A stretch of 64,000 nucleotides of DNA from Bacteroidota bacterium (GCA_023151185.1 JAKLJL010000001.1:558001-622000), one strand, 5' to 3'; counted from the stretch's first letter, positions 1-9,938 are shown. Numbers and translations: made by a program. The notes: generated by a model not told the origin, from the sequence alone.

Positions 1-497
1 CAACATATAATAGCTTGGAAAATGAATTGTTAACTAAAAAAATACAATATGAAGTATTCGAAAAACTAAACGGTTCGAATTCACCTAAAAATATACTCTT
101 CAAAGAAGAGCTTTCAGTTCTTGAAACAAACGTTCTGAAGATTAAAAAGGAGGGGTTGGGTGACGGTATTATTCCTGCAGTAAAAGATATCCCTCAAAAA
201 ACCATAGATTATATTCGTTTTTATCGTGAAGTTCAAACATATCAAACAATTTTAGAATTCATTTTACCATTATATGAACAAGCTAAGTTCGAGGAGCAAA
301 AGCAAGTACCAATTTTGCAGATAATAGATCCTGCCATTGCTCCAACAAAACGTTCATTTCCGGCCAGAATACTATTAACGTTAGCAATTATTTTTCCACT
401 AATTATATTTTACATTGTTATTTTGACAGGTAAAGAAAATGGATATTTTCGAAATAATCCAGAAATTACTGAGCTTTTGAGAAATATTACTCGGTAA
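1..497 (+). CDS. Wzz-like chain-length determinant, C-terminal part (5' truncated)
   Basis: The open frame has no stop upstream of position 15, so the gene enters from outside the window and only about the last 165 residues are seen. The visible part is a charged helical stretch with a YREVQTYQTILEFILPLYEQ-type segment, then a DPAIAPTKRSFPAR motif and one strong membrane span near the C-terminus. This matches the end of Wzz/PCP polysaccharide co-polymerases, where the proline-rich motif precedes the second inner-membrane helix. These proteins set the chain length of O-antigen or capsule made by Wzy. The flippase and polymerase genes follow directly (4 nt spacing), which supports the role. There is no BY-kinase domain in the visible part. 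Confidence 0.8.
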   Translation, partial: TYNSLENELLTKKIQYEVFEKLNGSNSPKNILFKEELSVLETNVLKIKKEGLGDGIIPAVKDIPQKTIDYIRFYREVQTYQTILEFILPLYEQAKFEEQKQVPILQIIDPAIAPTKRSFPARILLTLAIIFPLIIFYIVILTGKENGYFRNNPEITELLRNITR

Positions 498-501
498 GAG
501 T

Positions 502-1878
502 GTGTTTAATAATTATTTTAATGTTGCCTTAAGTCAGCTATTAAGGCCTTTTATACAAACCATATTTTTACTATTATTTGCAAATGTATTATCATCTGAA
601 GTTTTTGGCCAAATAAGTTATGCGATTTCTTTAATAAATATATTTTTGGTGGTTAAGGATCTTGGATTATCTTCGGCCTTCATTCAAAATACAGATAATA
701 GCGTAAATCGTAGTGCAATTTTAGTATTTGTAATAATTTTGTCTGTTTTATGGATAGCGTTTGCAATATTATTCGGAATAATAGGTCAGTATTATTTTAA
801 TATAGATAACCTATTATTAACCTTAGTATTTATCTCTCCAGTAATTCTTTTCAGTAATATTCAATTGGTTTTGCAAGCTTTTCACGATAAGGAATATGAT
901 TTTAAATATGTAGCAAAATCAGATGTTATTTCAATAATAATAGTATTTAGTATTTCTGGTTTATTGACCTATTTTGGAAAATACTATTTATCGTACATAT
1001 TATTATTTATCCTGCCCCCATTATTTTCTTCAATTCTGCTTTACAGTCAATTAAGAGTAAAGATTATTTTTTCTACAAATATAGGTTCCCTAAAGTCACT
1101 GTATAAGTTTGCAAAGTATTTTTCATTATATAATTTAGTAAACTATTTTTATCGGAATTTTGATATTTTGCTTATTGGAGCTGTGTATGGGACTACCCAA
1201 CTGGGAATATATGCAATCTCCCTGAAAATTATTTTATTGCCTGTCCAAACATTAAGCTCAATAGTTCACAGAGTTCTATTCCCTAGGTATTCAAAAATAG
1301 AAAATAAACAAGATGTATATTTAAATTACGTTAAAATGTTAAATAAAATCATACGAATTACTACGCCAATATTTCTGATTGTATATTTATTGAGTGATAG
1401 CATATTTGGTTTTATCATACCCAATAAATGGGAAAGTATGTATCCATTTGTTCAATTACTTATTCCGATTGGATTTATTCAATTTATAAATTCTTTCAAC
1501 GGATTGATTTTAATGTCGTCAGGCAAGACAAAAATAATGTTTTTATGGTCGATATTTGAAACATTCATAATTTCAACTGGTTTTTATTTTGGATCATTTT
1601 ATTCTTTGCAAATATTGTTAAAAATATATTTATTACTAAATATCTTGATGTTTATTCCTGATATTATTATTGTTAGTTATTCATTTAATAAAAGTAATAT
1701 ACAGTTGTTGAAGAGTGTTCTTATGTATCCTGGAGTAATTATATTTGTATCTTTTATTATTTTCATTTTGTTGACTGAATATAATATTGATCATGTAATA
1801 CCGCTTGTAATCTTTTCCTTCGGACTGTTTTTATTTAATATCTATCCAATTTGGCAAAAGAATGAATATAACAATTAA
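502..1878 (+). CDS. Wzx-type polysaccharide flippase
   Basis: This 458-aa protein is almost entirely hydrophobic and has about 12 predicted membrane helices. Its start resembles the MOP/PST flippase family: an N-terminal FNNYFNVALSQLLRPF segment, then LSSEVFGQISYAISLINIF. It would flip lipid-linked oligosaccharide units across the inner membrane. The likely start is GTG at 502, preceded by AAGAG and 4 nt after the previous stop. The end overlaps the next gene by 17 nt, so the cluster appears translationally coupled. The gene is strongly AT-rich like its neighbours and unlike DNA after 8373. Flippase substrates cannot be read from sequence. Confidence 0.85.
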   Translation: MFNNYFNVALSQLLRPFIQTIFLLLFANVLSSEVFGQISYAISLINIFLVVKDLGLSSAFIQNTDNSVNRSAILVFVIILSVLWIAFAILFGIIGQYYFNIDNLLLTLVFISPVILFSNIQLVLQAFHDKEYDFKYVAKSDVISIIIVFSISGLLTYFGKYYLSYILLFILPPLFSSILLYSQLRVKIIFSTNIGSLKSLYKFAKYFSLYNLVNYFYRNFDILLIGAVYGTTQLGIYAISLKIILLPVQTLSSIVHRVLFPRYSKIENKQDVYLNYVKMLNKIIRITTPIFLIVYLLSDSIFGFIIPNKWESMYPFVQLLIPIGFIQFINSFNGLILMSSGKTKIMFLWSIFETFIISTGFYFGSFYSLQILLKIYLLLNILMFIPDIIIVSYSFNKSNIQLLKSVLMYPGVIIFVSFIIFILLTEYNIDHVIPLVIFSFGLFLFNIYPIWQKNEYNN

Positions 1879-3268
1879 GTATTTAGCACTTGGTTTTTTA
1901 TGCTTATTATTGTACATCATATTTTCAATTGTTTCTTTAAAAATGTTTGGTAATTATTCGATTCCACTAATTTATTCAATTCCATTTGCACTTATAATTA
2001 TAATTAAATATGAAGTGCGTAAATTATTTTATTTATTCATAATTATTTTACCAATACTTCAACATTATAATTTTGTAGCAATCGAAATTGGGGATTTTAT
2101 AATTACTCCATCATCTATATATTTGATAATATTATTTATGCTAGCCATTTACGATAATAAAGAAGGCAAAATATCTTTAAGTTACAAGTCCATACCAAAT
2201 AATAGTATAATATTGTTAATTATTATTATTGTCTCGTCAATTGTTTCACAATTGATAAATTACAATAGCATACATAATAATACTAAACAATTACTATTAT
2301 TTTATACTGGTATAGTAGAAAGTCTTTTATTTATTATTATAATTAATAAATATTATAATAAATATTTAAATGATATTATATTATGCGTTATTCTAAGCGT
2401 TCTTTCTTCAGTAGTTGTGGCCTTTATCGAAATACAATCAATTGGATTTTCGCTTTTAAACATCTATATGAATCGTGTAGCAATTGGATTTGGGTACCAT
2501 AATACAAATTTATTTGGAATAGTTAGTGCCCTATTGATTCCTCTAACAATATACTATTATAGATTCGGATATAAAATAAATTATACATTTTCAGTTGTTA
2601 TTACTTTATGTTTGGTTAGCCTATTTTGTCTCTCCTTATTAACATTAAATAGGGGAACAATTCTTGTGCTTGTTTTTCAAATTGTAATGATGTGGATTCC
2701 AAAGCAGTTACGTAAAACAATGTCAGTTGTTATTTTTTCGATTTGTTTAGTAGGAATATATAATTATGATCTAATTCTGATCTATGCAGATAGGTTTTCG
2801 GGGGTTGAAGTTGGTGAGAAAATTACAGACCCAAGTGCCCTATATAGACTTGAGGCATGGAAAGTTGGATTTGAATCTATTATATCAAATCCTTTCGGGT
2901 TAGGTGCTGGCGGTTTCCAGCAATATTGGGAAAATAACGGAATTGATCCAACGTTTTTTTTAGGCACACCTCATCAACTATTTTTGTCAATTGCGGTTGA
3001 TTATGGTGTTTTAAGTGCTATTTCATTTTTATTTTTATTGATTATAATGATATGGAACGGATTTAACCAATTCATTAGAAAAAATAATATATTACTTTAC
3101 ACAACCTCCATTTCATTTCTTTCTTATTTAATTTATGGCATGATTACTGATGGGGAACTTAGTCATTTATCTGGTTCTGTTTACCCAAATAACGCCTTTA
3201 CATTCTTTCTCATATTAATTATATTTATTCACTATGGTTCAAATAAAATCAAAAATCAAAATAGTTAA
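1862..3268 (+). CDS. Wzy-like O-antigen polymerase / ligase family membrane protein
   Basis: The 468-aa protein has about 12 hydrophobic segments and a large loop between late helices. That loop carries the O-antigen polymerase/ligase (Wzy_C/WaaL) pattern: RLEAWKVGFESI, then NPFGLGAGGF, then the GTPHQLFLSIAVDYG segment with its conserved His. Such proteins join lipid-linked repeat units in the periplasm. Polymerase is favoured over ligase because the gene sits between a flippase and glycosyltransferases, next to a Wzz-like gene. The start ATG overlaps the flippase end, and the 3' end overlaps the next gene by 35 nt. Base composition is very AT-rich. Confidence 0.82.
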   Translation: MNITIKYLALGFLCLLLYIIFSIVSLKMFGNYSIPLIYSIPFALIIIIKYEVRKLFYLFIIILPILQHYNFVAIEIGDFIITPSSIYLIILFMLAIYDNKEGKISLSYKSIPNNSIILLIIIIVSSIVSQLINYNSIHNNTKQLLLFYTGIVESLLFIIIINKYYNKYLNDIILCVILSVLSSVVVAFIEIQSIGFSLLNIYMNRVAIGFGYHNTNLFGIVSALLIPLTIYYYRFGYKINYTFSVVITLCLVSLFCLSLLTLNRGTILVLVFQIVMMWIPKQLRKTMSVVIFSICLVGIYNYDLILIYADRFSGVEVGEKITDPSALYRLEAWKVGFESIISNPFGLGAGGFQQYWENNGIDPTFFLGTPHQLFLSIAVDYGVLSAISFLFLLIIMIWNGFNQFIRKNNILLYTTSISFLSYLIYGMITDGELSHLSGSVYPNNAFTFFLILIIFIHYGSNKIKNQNS

Positions 3269-4367
3269 CCTTGTTTCTCCTTATATTTCACCGACATGTA
3301 CCTGGTTGCAAAATACCATGGTATTGAATTCAAAATATGAGAATATTGTATTTACACAAAAGAAAATAACTTTACAAAAAAATATTCTTGTTATTGGACC
3401 AGATGAGTTTAACGTAATTTATTTTATAATAAATCGTATTATAAGAAAAGTATTATTTATTTCTGGGTTTGGTTTTAATAAATATTATTTGCAACATAAA
3501 CCAAAAATATTTCACTCACATTTTTTGTATGAGTGTTATTATTGGCATTTCTTTACAACTAAATATAAGATACCACATGTTGTTAGTGTTTATGGCCATG
3601 ACATCTCAGAGTATGGAAAGTTAGAAAAATGGAAAAAAAGGTATAACAAATTATTCAAAATTATTGATAAGGTAATTGTTGAAGGGCCAAACATGGCCAC
3701 AATTTTGGAAAAAATGGGGTGCCCTTCAACTAAAGTGGAAATTATACCAATTGGAATAGATTCTTCAAATATAACTATAAAGAAAGATTATGGAATTGAA
3801 AATAGATTAAAAATATTGCAGGTGGCTTCCTTTAAGGAAAAAAAAGGGATTGAATATACATTATTGGCAATCAGTGAGGCTAAGAAAAATAATCTTGAAA
3901 TCGATTTGTATTTAATCGGAGATGGGGAGTTAAAGAATAAATATATTGAAATAATTAATAATGAAGGAATTGTTGAAAATGTACACTTCCTGGGCTTTGT
4001 AATTCCTGAAACTGTTCGCAAAACTCTACATATGTATGACATATTTATCCATCCAAGCGTTATAGCAGAAAATGGTGATTCAGAAGGTGGATTTCCTGTT
4101 ATTTTAACTGAAGCGTGTGCAGCTGGATTACCAATAATATCAACTTACCATGCGGATATACCTTTTATAATTCATAATGAATTAAATGGTATACTTGTAC
4201 CTGAAAGGGATTATATAGCATTATATGAATCCATTTATAAATTATTTGGAAATCAAAATCTCAGAGAAAAATATGGAACTAATTCTATTGAAGTTGTCAA
4301 GAGAAAATTTACAATTGAAAAACAAATAGAAACTTTGAATACTCTTTATAAAAGCCTAATTAAATGA
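3234..4367 (+). CDS. GT4-family glycosyltransferase
   Basis: This 377-aa protein shows two Rossmann-like halves of a GT-B glycosyltransferase. The N-terminal half has FHSHFLYE and SVYGHDISEYG. The C-terminal half has the family 4 donor-binding pattern: IPIGID, LKILQVASFKEKKGIEY, LIGDGELKNKY, FLGFV and HPSVIAENGDSEGGFPVILT, followed by EACAAGLPII. The arrangement resembles colanic-acid-type transferases (WcaL-like). It probably adds a sugar to the lipid-linked repeat unit at the cytoplasmic face of the inner membrane. It overlaps the polymerase gene by 35 nt, and its stop overlaps the next start in an ATGA arrangement. Donor and acceptor sugars are unknown. Confidence 0.87.
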   Translation: MVQIKSKIKIVNLVSPYISPTCTWLQNTMVLNSKYENIVFTQKKITLQKNILVIGPDEFNVIYFIINRIIRKVLFISGFGFNKYYLQHKPKIFHSHFLYECYYWHFFTTKYKIPHVVSVYGHDISEYGKLEKWKKRYNKLFKIIDKVIVEGPNMATILEKMGCPSTKVEIIPIGIDSSNITIKKDYGIENRLKILQVASFKEKKGIEYTLLAISEAKKNNLEIDLYLIGDGELKNKYIEIINNEGIVENVHFLGFVIPETVRKTLHMYDIFIHPSVIAENGDSEGGFPVILTEACAAGLPIISTYHADIPFIIHNELNGILVPERDYIALYESIYKLFGNQNLREKYGTNSIEVVKRKFTIEKQIETLNTLYKSLIK

Positions 4368-5581
4368 AAAATGTTTTTATAATAGCCCCCTTTTGGGGTA
4401 TAAAAAGTCATGTTGGATCAGAAAGAATAAATAAACTTGTTTCATGGTTTAGGGAATTAAATTGCAATGTAACTGTAGTTTCAAGTGTCAGTCAACAAAA
4501 AAATATTGGGATTACATTATTGTGTATAAAAAACCCTTTTACACGTGTTAAAAAAAATAATAATGAATATATAACTGATAGTAGTGGAAAAAATAATATT
4601 ACTAGAAAAATAAATGAACAAGTAAAGAATATTTTAATACCTGACCCAACAATTGTTTGGTCATTAAAAGCTTCAATCAAACTAATATTTAATCTTAAAA
4701 ATACTGAAAATGAAATAATTATTTCATCAAGTCCACCTGAATCTGTTCATATTGTCGGTTTATTAATTGGTTTATTTCATAATAAAATCAAAACGATATG
4801 TGATTTTCGCGACGGCTGGATTGACGAGCCCCTTAAGGGATATCTTCATACGAATTCAATTAAATCTAAAATTGAAAAACTACTGATAAAGCAAATTGAA
4901 ACAAGAGCAAAAAAAATTATTTTAAATACTGATAATTTATTATTTGACGCATTGTTAAGAAACCCAAAGATAGAAAATAAAACATATGTTATCACAAATG
5001 GATACCCAATTGAATATGAAAGAAAATCTATCCAAATATCAAGCCATGAAATAAATGGAATTATAAATATTAATTATTGTGGAAGAATATCTAAATCCAT
5101 CCCAAATAGAAATGAATATGATATTATAAAAATAATAACGTCATTTCGTCAAAATAATGAATTCAAAATAATATTTAATTTCGCGGGTGATTATACAATG
5201 CGGGAAATTGAAAATATTAATAAAGAAAACTATGGAAATATTGAAATAAATTTCTTTGAGCCTTTGTATGAATTGGATTACATTAATTTTCTTGGTAAGG
5301 CAGATGGTTTTATTCTTTTATCACCATCCCTTAATTCAATTCCTATAAAAACATTCGACTATTTATTTACAGGAAAACCAATTCTAGCTCTTACCAATAC
5401 AAATAGTGAAGTTAGTAAGTTAAAAAATATCTATAATGGAATTGTTTATTATGATTCTACACCCTCGTCGGTTTTCTCATTTGTTGATAAATGTAAATGT
5501 AAAAATATAAATCCAAAGCCGATTCAATTTACAAATACTTTTCTTCAAAACAAGTTATTAGCTATTATGGAAAGAATATGA
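4364..5581 (+). CDS. GT4-like glycosyltransferase
   Basis: A 405-aa protein with the pattern of a GT4 subgroup in surface polysaccharide clusters. It starts with IIAPFWGIKSHVGSERINKL, then shows SSSPPESVHIVG, then CDFRDGWIDEPL, then a weak C-terminal donor domain (INYCGRI, FNFAGDY, FEPLYELDYINFLGKAD, GFILLSPSLNSIPIKTFDYL, TGKPILALT). The E-x7-E motif of canonical GT4 enzymes is not obvious, so activity is inferred from family resemblance. The gene is extremely AT-rich with many AAA and ATA codons. It shares ATGA overlaps with both neighbours, which implies tight translational coupling. Confidence 0.75.
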   Translation: MKNVFIIAPFWGIKSHVGSERINKLVSWFRELNCNVTVVSSVSQQKNIGITLLCIKNPFTRVKKNNNEYITDSSGKNNITRKINEQVKNILIPDPTIVWSLKASIKLIFNLKNTENEIIISSSPPESVHIVGLLIGLFHNKIKTICDFRDGWIDEPLKGYLHTNSIKSKIEKLLIKQIETRAKKIILNTDNLLFDALLRNPKIENKTYVITNGYPIEYERKSIQISSHEINGIININYCGRISKSIPNRNEYDIIKIITSFRQNNEFKIIFNFAGDYTMREIENINKENYGNIEINFFEPLYELDYINFLGKADGFILLSPSLNSIPIKTFDYLFTGKPILALTNTNSEVSKLKNIYNGIVYYDSTPSSVFSFVDKCKCKNINPKPIQFTNTFLQNKLLAIMERI

Positions 5582-6468
5582 ATTTATCAATCATAATTGT
5601 TAATTACAACTTAATTGACGAGGTCGTAAATTTACTAATATCAATGAAAATACCTGACTTCATAGAGTATGAGATTATATTAATTGATAATAGCACTGAA
5701 TCGCTTGTCCAAGAATTTTGGTTCCTAAATAAAAATAAATTTATAAATCTGCATTACTACCCCTCAGAAAATTGTGGATTTGGGTCCGCATGTAATTATG
5801 GTGTTAAGTTGGCCAAATTTGAAAATTTGTTGTTTATTAATCCAGATACAATTATAAAAAAGTGGCCATTAGGTGAAATATTGAATGATTTGGGTGATAA
5901 AAGGGACATTATCGTCCCAATTATTTTGAACCGTAATAAAGTTATAAATAATGGGAATATTAAGCTTAATATTATAAGTTTATTTCTGGACCTTTTATTT
6001 ATGCAAAGATATTTTGATAATTGTATTATTAATTATAAAATTAAATATCCTGATAAAAACTATATTGCACTAAACTGGTTTTCTGGTGCTGCCTTTATAA
6101 TGAAAAGAAAACTATTTCTTGAGGTTGGTGGGTTCAATGAAAAATATTTTTTGTATTATGAAGATGTGTATCTATCTTTTTTGTTGAAAAAATTAAAAAA
6201 AAATATTAGTATTAATACTAATTGGATAATAGATCACTATGAAAGTACTACCACTAAGAAAAATTATTTTAACTATACCTATAATTATTACAAGAGTAAG
6301 ATTATATACTATTCAATGATATATAGGAAGAATAAAAATAAAACAGCAATTAGTAGATTGTTGATCAATATTAATATATATGAAATGATAATTCTGTTTT
6401 TTATCCTATATCCTTTTAACAGAATTAAATATACAAGTAAAATTAAAGCACTAATTAAAGTTAAATGA
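5578..6468 (+). CDS. GT2-family glycosyltransferase (rhamnosyltransferase-like)
   Basis: The 296-aa protein begins with the GT-A fold signature LSIIIVNYN, then EIILIDNST. The region NCGFGSACNYGV followed by LLFINPDTII contains the DxD-equivalent NPD. The acceptor-side motif NWFSGAAFIMKR precedes GGFNEKYFLYYEDVYLSFLL, typical of WbbL-type rhamnosyltransferases. A hydrophobic patch near the C-terminus may attach the enzyme to the inner membrane. Its start overlaps the previous stop, and the next gene begins 7 nt after its stop. The sugar transferred cannot be known from sequence. Confidence 0.83.
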   Translation: MNLSIIIVNYNLIDEVVNLLISMKIPDFIEYEIILIDNSTESLVQEFWFLNKNKFINLHYYPSENCGFGSACNYGVKLAKFENLLFINPDTIIKKWPLGEILNDLGDKRDIIVPIILNRNKVINNGNIKLNIISLFLDLLFMQRYFDNCIINYKIKYPDKNYIALNWFSGAAFIMKRKLFLEVGGFNEKYFLYYEDVYLSFLLKKLKKNISINTNWIIDHYESTTTKKNYFNYTYNYYKSKIIYYSMIYRKNKNKTAISRLLININIYEMIILFFILYPFNRIKYTSKIKALIKVK

Positions 6469-6475
6469 ATATATT

Positions 6476-7567
6476 ATGAAAATAGGAATTAATTTACTAA
6501 ATTTTCCAAGTAAACTGGGCGGCGCTGGTTATTATGCTTATAATATTCTTGAAAATATGCTAAAACATGTTGGAAATAATAAGTATTTTATTTTTGTTCC
6601 ACCAAATTCAAACTTTGAAAAACTTGATTTGAGCAAAACATTTAAGGTTATACGGATTCCGGTTGGAAGTCAATTAACAAGAATACTAATTGAACAATTA
6701 GTATTGCCTTTGCTGCTATATTATCATCGGATTAAGGTTATTTACTCTCCTTCTGTTGCTTTGCCATATTTATTTATTGGAAAAAAAATTGTTACAATAC
6801 ATGACTTATTATTTATTGAAAATCCTATTAAGTATCCTTGCTTACGGCGAAACTATATTAGAATTGTAACTTATTTATCCGCAATTTCCTCAAGTCATGT
6901 ATTTACTGTTTCCGAAAAGTCCAGAAATATGATATATAAAGTATATAATTTACCTTACAGTAAGGTTTCTGTAACTTATAATTCGGGTAGTGTGAGTTAT
7001 GAAAGAAATAAAATACCAACTGAAGTTCCAGAATATAAATATTTTATTTATGTTGGCGCGATTGAACCAGGAAAAAACCTTGAACTATTAATAGATGTAT
7101 ATTCAAAAGTTAAAGAAAAATACCCTGAAATTAAATATTTATTTACGACTGGAATTGGATGGAGAGTAAATCCGATATTGGAACAAATTGATAATAAATT
7201 GAATGATTCTGCCGTTTATTTAGGTTATCCAGATAGAATTTCTCTTGAAAATTATATACAAAATTCAATTGCACTTATTTATTTATCAGTTTATGAAGGA
7301 TTTGGACTTCCTGTAATTGAATCCATATATTTTGGAAAAAAGCCGATTGTGCCCAAAATTCCACCATATATTGAATATTGTAATAGCGACAATTCAATTT
7401 TACTTGAATCATTAGACGTTGAATATGTTGTTAACTATCTAGAACAATGCTTTCATGGGTTGATTGACACTTCTGTTTCTGACGATGAAATTAAGGAATT
7501 GCGTAAAAAATGCGATTGGGAAAAATCCAGTTCTACAATTATTAGAATATTGAATACCTATGATTAA
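6476..7567 (+). CDS. GT4-family glycosyltransferase (mannosyltransferase-like)
   Basis: This 363-aa GT-B enzyme opens with MKIGINLLNFPSKLGGAGYY, where the glycine-rich loop is expected for nucleotide-sugar binding. It then shows IYSPSVALPYL, VTIHDLLFIENP, VFTVSEKSR, YVGAIEPGKNLELLID and the GT4 signature LSVYEGFGLPVIESIYFGK. The paired glutamates of EGFGLPVIE correspond to the E-x7-E donor-binding motif. The protein most resembles mannosyl- or glucosyltransferases of O-antigen clusters. It overlaps the next gene by 8 nt. Confidence 0.87.
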   Translation: MKIGINLLNFPSKLGGAGYYAYNILENMLKHVGNNKYFIFVPPNSNFEKLDLSKTFKVIRIPVGSQLTRILIEQLVLPLLLYYHRIKVIYSPSVALPYLFIGKKIVTIHDLLFIENPIKYPCLRRNYIRIVTYLSAISSSHVFTVSEKSRNMIYKVYNLPYSKVSVTYNSGSVSYERNKIPTEVPEYKYFIYVGAIEPGKNLELLIDVYSKVKEKYPEIKYLFTTGIGWRVNPILEQIDNKLNDSAVYLGYPDRISLENYIQNSIALIYLSVYEGFGLPVIESIYFGKKPIVPKIPPYIEYCNSDNSILLESLDVEYVVNYLEQCFHGLIDTSVSDDEIKELRKKCDWEKSSSTIIRILNTYD

Positions 7568-8372
7568 ATTATCCATTGTTATTATTTCATGGAAAATGAA
7601 AGACATGCTCGATGTATGTCTTGGTTCAATTTATAATACTACCCAAACCCATTCCTTTGAAATTATTGTTATTGACAACGCGTCAAAGGACGGTACTAAA
7701 GAGCTAATAAATGAAAAGTACCCTAATATTATTTATATTGAAAACTCCGTAAATCTTGGGGTAGCTCCAGCAAGAAATCAAGGGTTGCCAATTGCAAAGG
7801 GACAATATACCTTAATACTAGATGCAGATATAAAAATAGTAAACAATGCTTTAGATCGATTGGTTGATTTCCTGGATTCAAATCAATCATTCGGAATGGT
7901 TGGTGCTAAATTATGCTATCCAGATATGACGCCACAAGCAAATTGCAAACGATTTCCAACTTTGTCAGCTTTGCTTTTACGACGAATTGAACATACTGAG
8001 TTTGCAAAAAATCACCCTCTATATCGCAACCACATTATGAGCGAATTCAATCATGATCAAACTATTGAAGTTGATTATTTGATAGGCGCCTGCCAAATGT
8101 TCCGTACTGAAATATTAAAATCAGTTGGGTTGCTTGATGATAAAATATTTTATGGTCCTGAAGACATTGATTTTTGCTTGAGAATTCGTTCAAAAGGATG
8201 GAAAATTGGTTATCTTCATGATGCAATCATGATTCATTATGAACAGCGTATTACAAAGCGTAAATTGTTTTCGCTGATAACGTTCAAACATATTTTAGGC
8301 CTTTTTTATATTTTCTATAAATATAATGGGAAATTGCATCCTTCTAGGGTGAAGCAAAATCATTATTTATAA
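7560..8372 (+). CDS. GT2-family glycosyltransferase
   Basis: A 270-aa GT-A enzyme with LSIVIISWKMKDMLDVCL, then EIIVIDNASKDGTKELI, NLGVAPARNQG and the metal-binding region YTLILDADIKI (DAD). The acceptor side shows DYLIGACQMFR, then GLLDDKIFYGPEDIDFCLRI with the conserved ED pair. It is the last gene of the AT-rich block. Its stop (8370-8372) is one base before the glycosylphosphotransferase gene, whose composition is clearly less AT-rich. It therefore marks the 3' edge of the presumably exchanged cassette. Confidence 0.87.
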   Translation: MIKLSIVIISWKMKDMLDVCLGSIYNTTQTHSFEIIVIDNASKDGTKELINEKYPNIIYIENSVNLGVAPARNQGLPIAKGQYTLILDADIKIVNNALDRLVDFLDSNQSFGMVGAKLCYPDMTPQANCKRFPTLSALLLRRIEHTEFAKNHPLYRNHIMSEFNHDQTIEVDYLIGACQMFRTEILKSVGLLDDKIFYGPEDIDFCLRIRSKGWKIGYLHDAIMIHYEQRITKRKLFSLITFKHILGLFYIFYKYNGKLHPSRVKQNHYL

Positions 8373-8373
8373 C

Positions 8374-9768
8374 ATGTTTACAGTTCCCCACCTAATTCTT
8401 TTCTTGGTTTTCCTGCTGGATCTCCTGGCTTTTAACTCCTCCTGGTGGATTTATTATAAAATCAGGGAATGGGTTCAACCTCAAGAATTCAAAATCGTTC
8501 CAGAAGAGCTCTGGTTAACGTCCCTGATTATGACCTTTTATTGGGTCCTGTTGTTTTTTCTCTCCGGTCTTTATCAGGTTAAAACCATTGTTTCCAGATT
8601 TGATGAAATCGTCCAGGTTATTAAAGCAACACTGGTCGGAACGCTTATTATCAGTTTTCTGATTTTCCTGGATGAAACCCGGATTTCGCAGGTGGCAGAT
8701 GTAAAGTTCGTCATCTTCCTTTACTGGGTTATCCTGACGGTTCTTGCCCTGATGTTCCGAATTGCAATCCGGACTTTGCAGCGGGCCCTGTTGGTAAGAG
8801 GGATTCTGGCCAGAAAGACGGTTGTTATCGGGAATGGTAAACGGGCCATCCTGGCGTCGCAGAATTTATTGAAATATCCAGCCCTTGGATTCCATTTTTC
8901 CGGATTTGTTACTTCGGATACTCCTTCAGTGAAACTGGAGCCTGCTTTGGGACCCAGCGGAAGTCTGAAAAAAATAATCAAAGAGAATGGAATTCATGAA
9001 CTGATTGTGGCGACGGAACTTGAAGACAGGAAGTTCCTGACTGAGGTTCTAAAAATTGCAGATTCAACAGGTGCCAGCGTTAAAATTATTCCTGATCTGT
9101 ATGATGTTGTTTCAGGTCAAGCCAGAACCCAGCAGATTTATGGATTTCCGCTGATCGATTTAAATCCGCATTTTCTGACTCCGCTTGAACGTGCCGGTAA
9201 ACGAACCTTTGACATTCTTTTTTCACTTGCCTTCCTTTTGGCCGCTTCACCGGTCATCCTTCTGAGCATTCTGATTATTAAACTGGAGAGTAAGGGACCC
9301 GTCTTTTTCATCCAGGAACGGGCAGGGAAAAACGGGAGACTCATCCGGGTGATCAAATTCAGATCCATGGTGGCAGATGCTGAAAAACTGACCGGCCCGG
9401 TTCTGGCAACCAAAGATGACCCCAGAATTACCAAATTCGGCAGGTTTATGCGGAAAACCCGTATTGATGAATTTCCGCAGTTAATCAATGTTCTGAAGGG
9501 AGATATGTCGGTTGTCGGGCCGCGCCCCGAACGGCAGCATTTTATTGATAAATACCGGGAAATCGTTCCCTTTTATGAAAGGCGCCTTAAAGTTCAGCCC
9601 GGAATCACCGGTCTTGCCCAAGTGAAGGGAAGCTATGAAAATTCCCTTGAAGATGTCTTTGAAAAACTGAAATATGATCTTTACTATATCGAAAATATGA
9701 GCTTCAAGATGGATTTAACCATTCTGTTCCACACCGTTTTTACCATGCTGAAAATGAAGGGCCAGTAA
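8374..9768 (+). CDS. Polyprenyl glycosylphosphotransferase (initiating sugar-1-P transferase)
   Basis: The 464-aa protein has four or five N-terminal membrane helices, a Rossmann-like middle domain starting near TVVIGNGKRAI, a further helix (ILFSLAFLLAASPVILLSIL), and a complete C-terminal sugar transferase domain. Catalytic-domain motifs are FIQERAGKNG, VIKFRSM, KTRIDEFPQLINVLKGDMS, VGPRPERQHFIDKY and QPGITGLAQVKG. Members transfer hexose-1-phosphate to undecaprenyl phosphate and so start repeat-unit synthesis. The composition matches the host-like genes downstream, not the AT-rich cluster upstream. It is probably the conserved anchor to which exchangeable glycosyltransferases are attached. 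Confidence 0.93.
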   Translation: MFTVPHLILFLVFLLDLLAFNSSWWIYYKIREWVQPQEFKIVPEELWLTSLIMTFYWVLLFFLSGLYQVKTIVSRFDEIVQVIKATLVGTLIISFLIFLDETRISQVADVKFVIFLYWVILTVLALMFRIAIRTLQRALLVRGILARKTVVIGNGKRAILASQNLLKYPALGFHFSGFVTSDTPSVKLEPALGPSGSLKKIIKENGIHELIVATELEDRKFLTEVLKIADSTGASVKIIPDLYDVVSGQARTQQIYGFPLIDLNPHFLTPLERAGKRTFDILFSLAFLLAASPVILLSILIIKLESKGPVFFIQERAGKNGRLIRVIKFRSMVADAEKLTGPVLATKDDPRITKFGRFMRKTRIDEFPQLINVLKGDMSVVGPRPERQHFIDKYREIVPFYERRLKVQPGITGLAQVKGSYENSLEDVFEKLKYDLYYIENMSFKMDLTILFHTVFTMLKMKGQ

Positions 9769-9799
9769 TAGCTGATGTAAACTATTAAAACAAGAGGAA

Positions 9800-9842
9800 T
9801 TAATCGCAAAGACGCGGGATAAACACGCTGGGAACGCAAGTT
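9800..9842 (+). repeat. Left inverted repeat of the GxxExxY element
   Basis: The repeat contains CGCAAAG, ACGCT and CGCAAG blocks spaced as in the right copy. Matching positions are concentrated at both ends and at the central ACGCT. Confidence 0.7.
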
Positions 9843-9938
9843 TTTATTGATTTAAATGCAAGGTATGACATTATTTGCAAAGATGAATGTAATTTCTAAA
9901 AGGCATTATATTATTTTCGGAAGAAATAATAATCAAAA

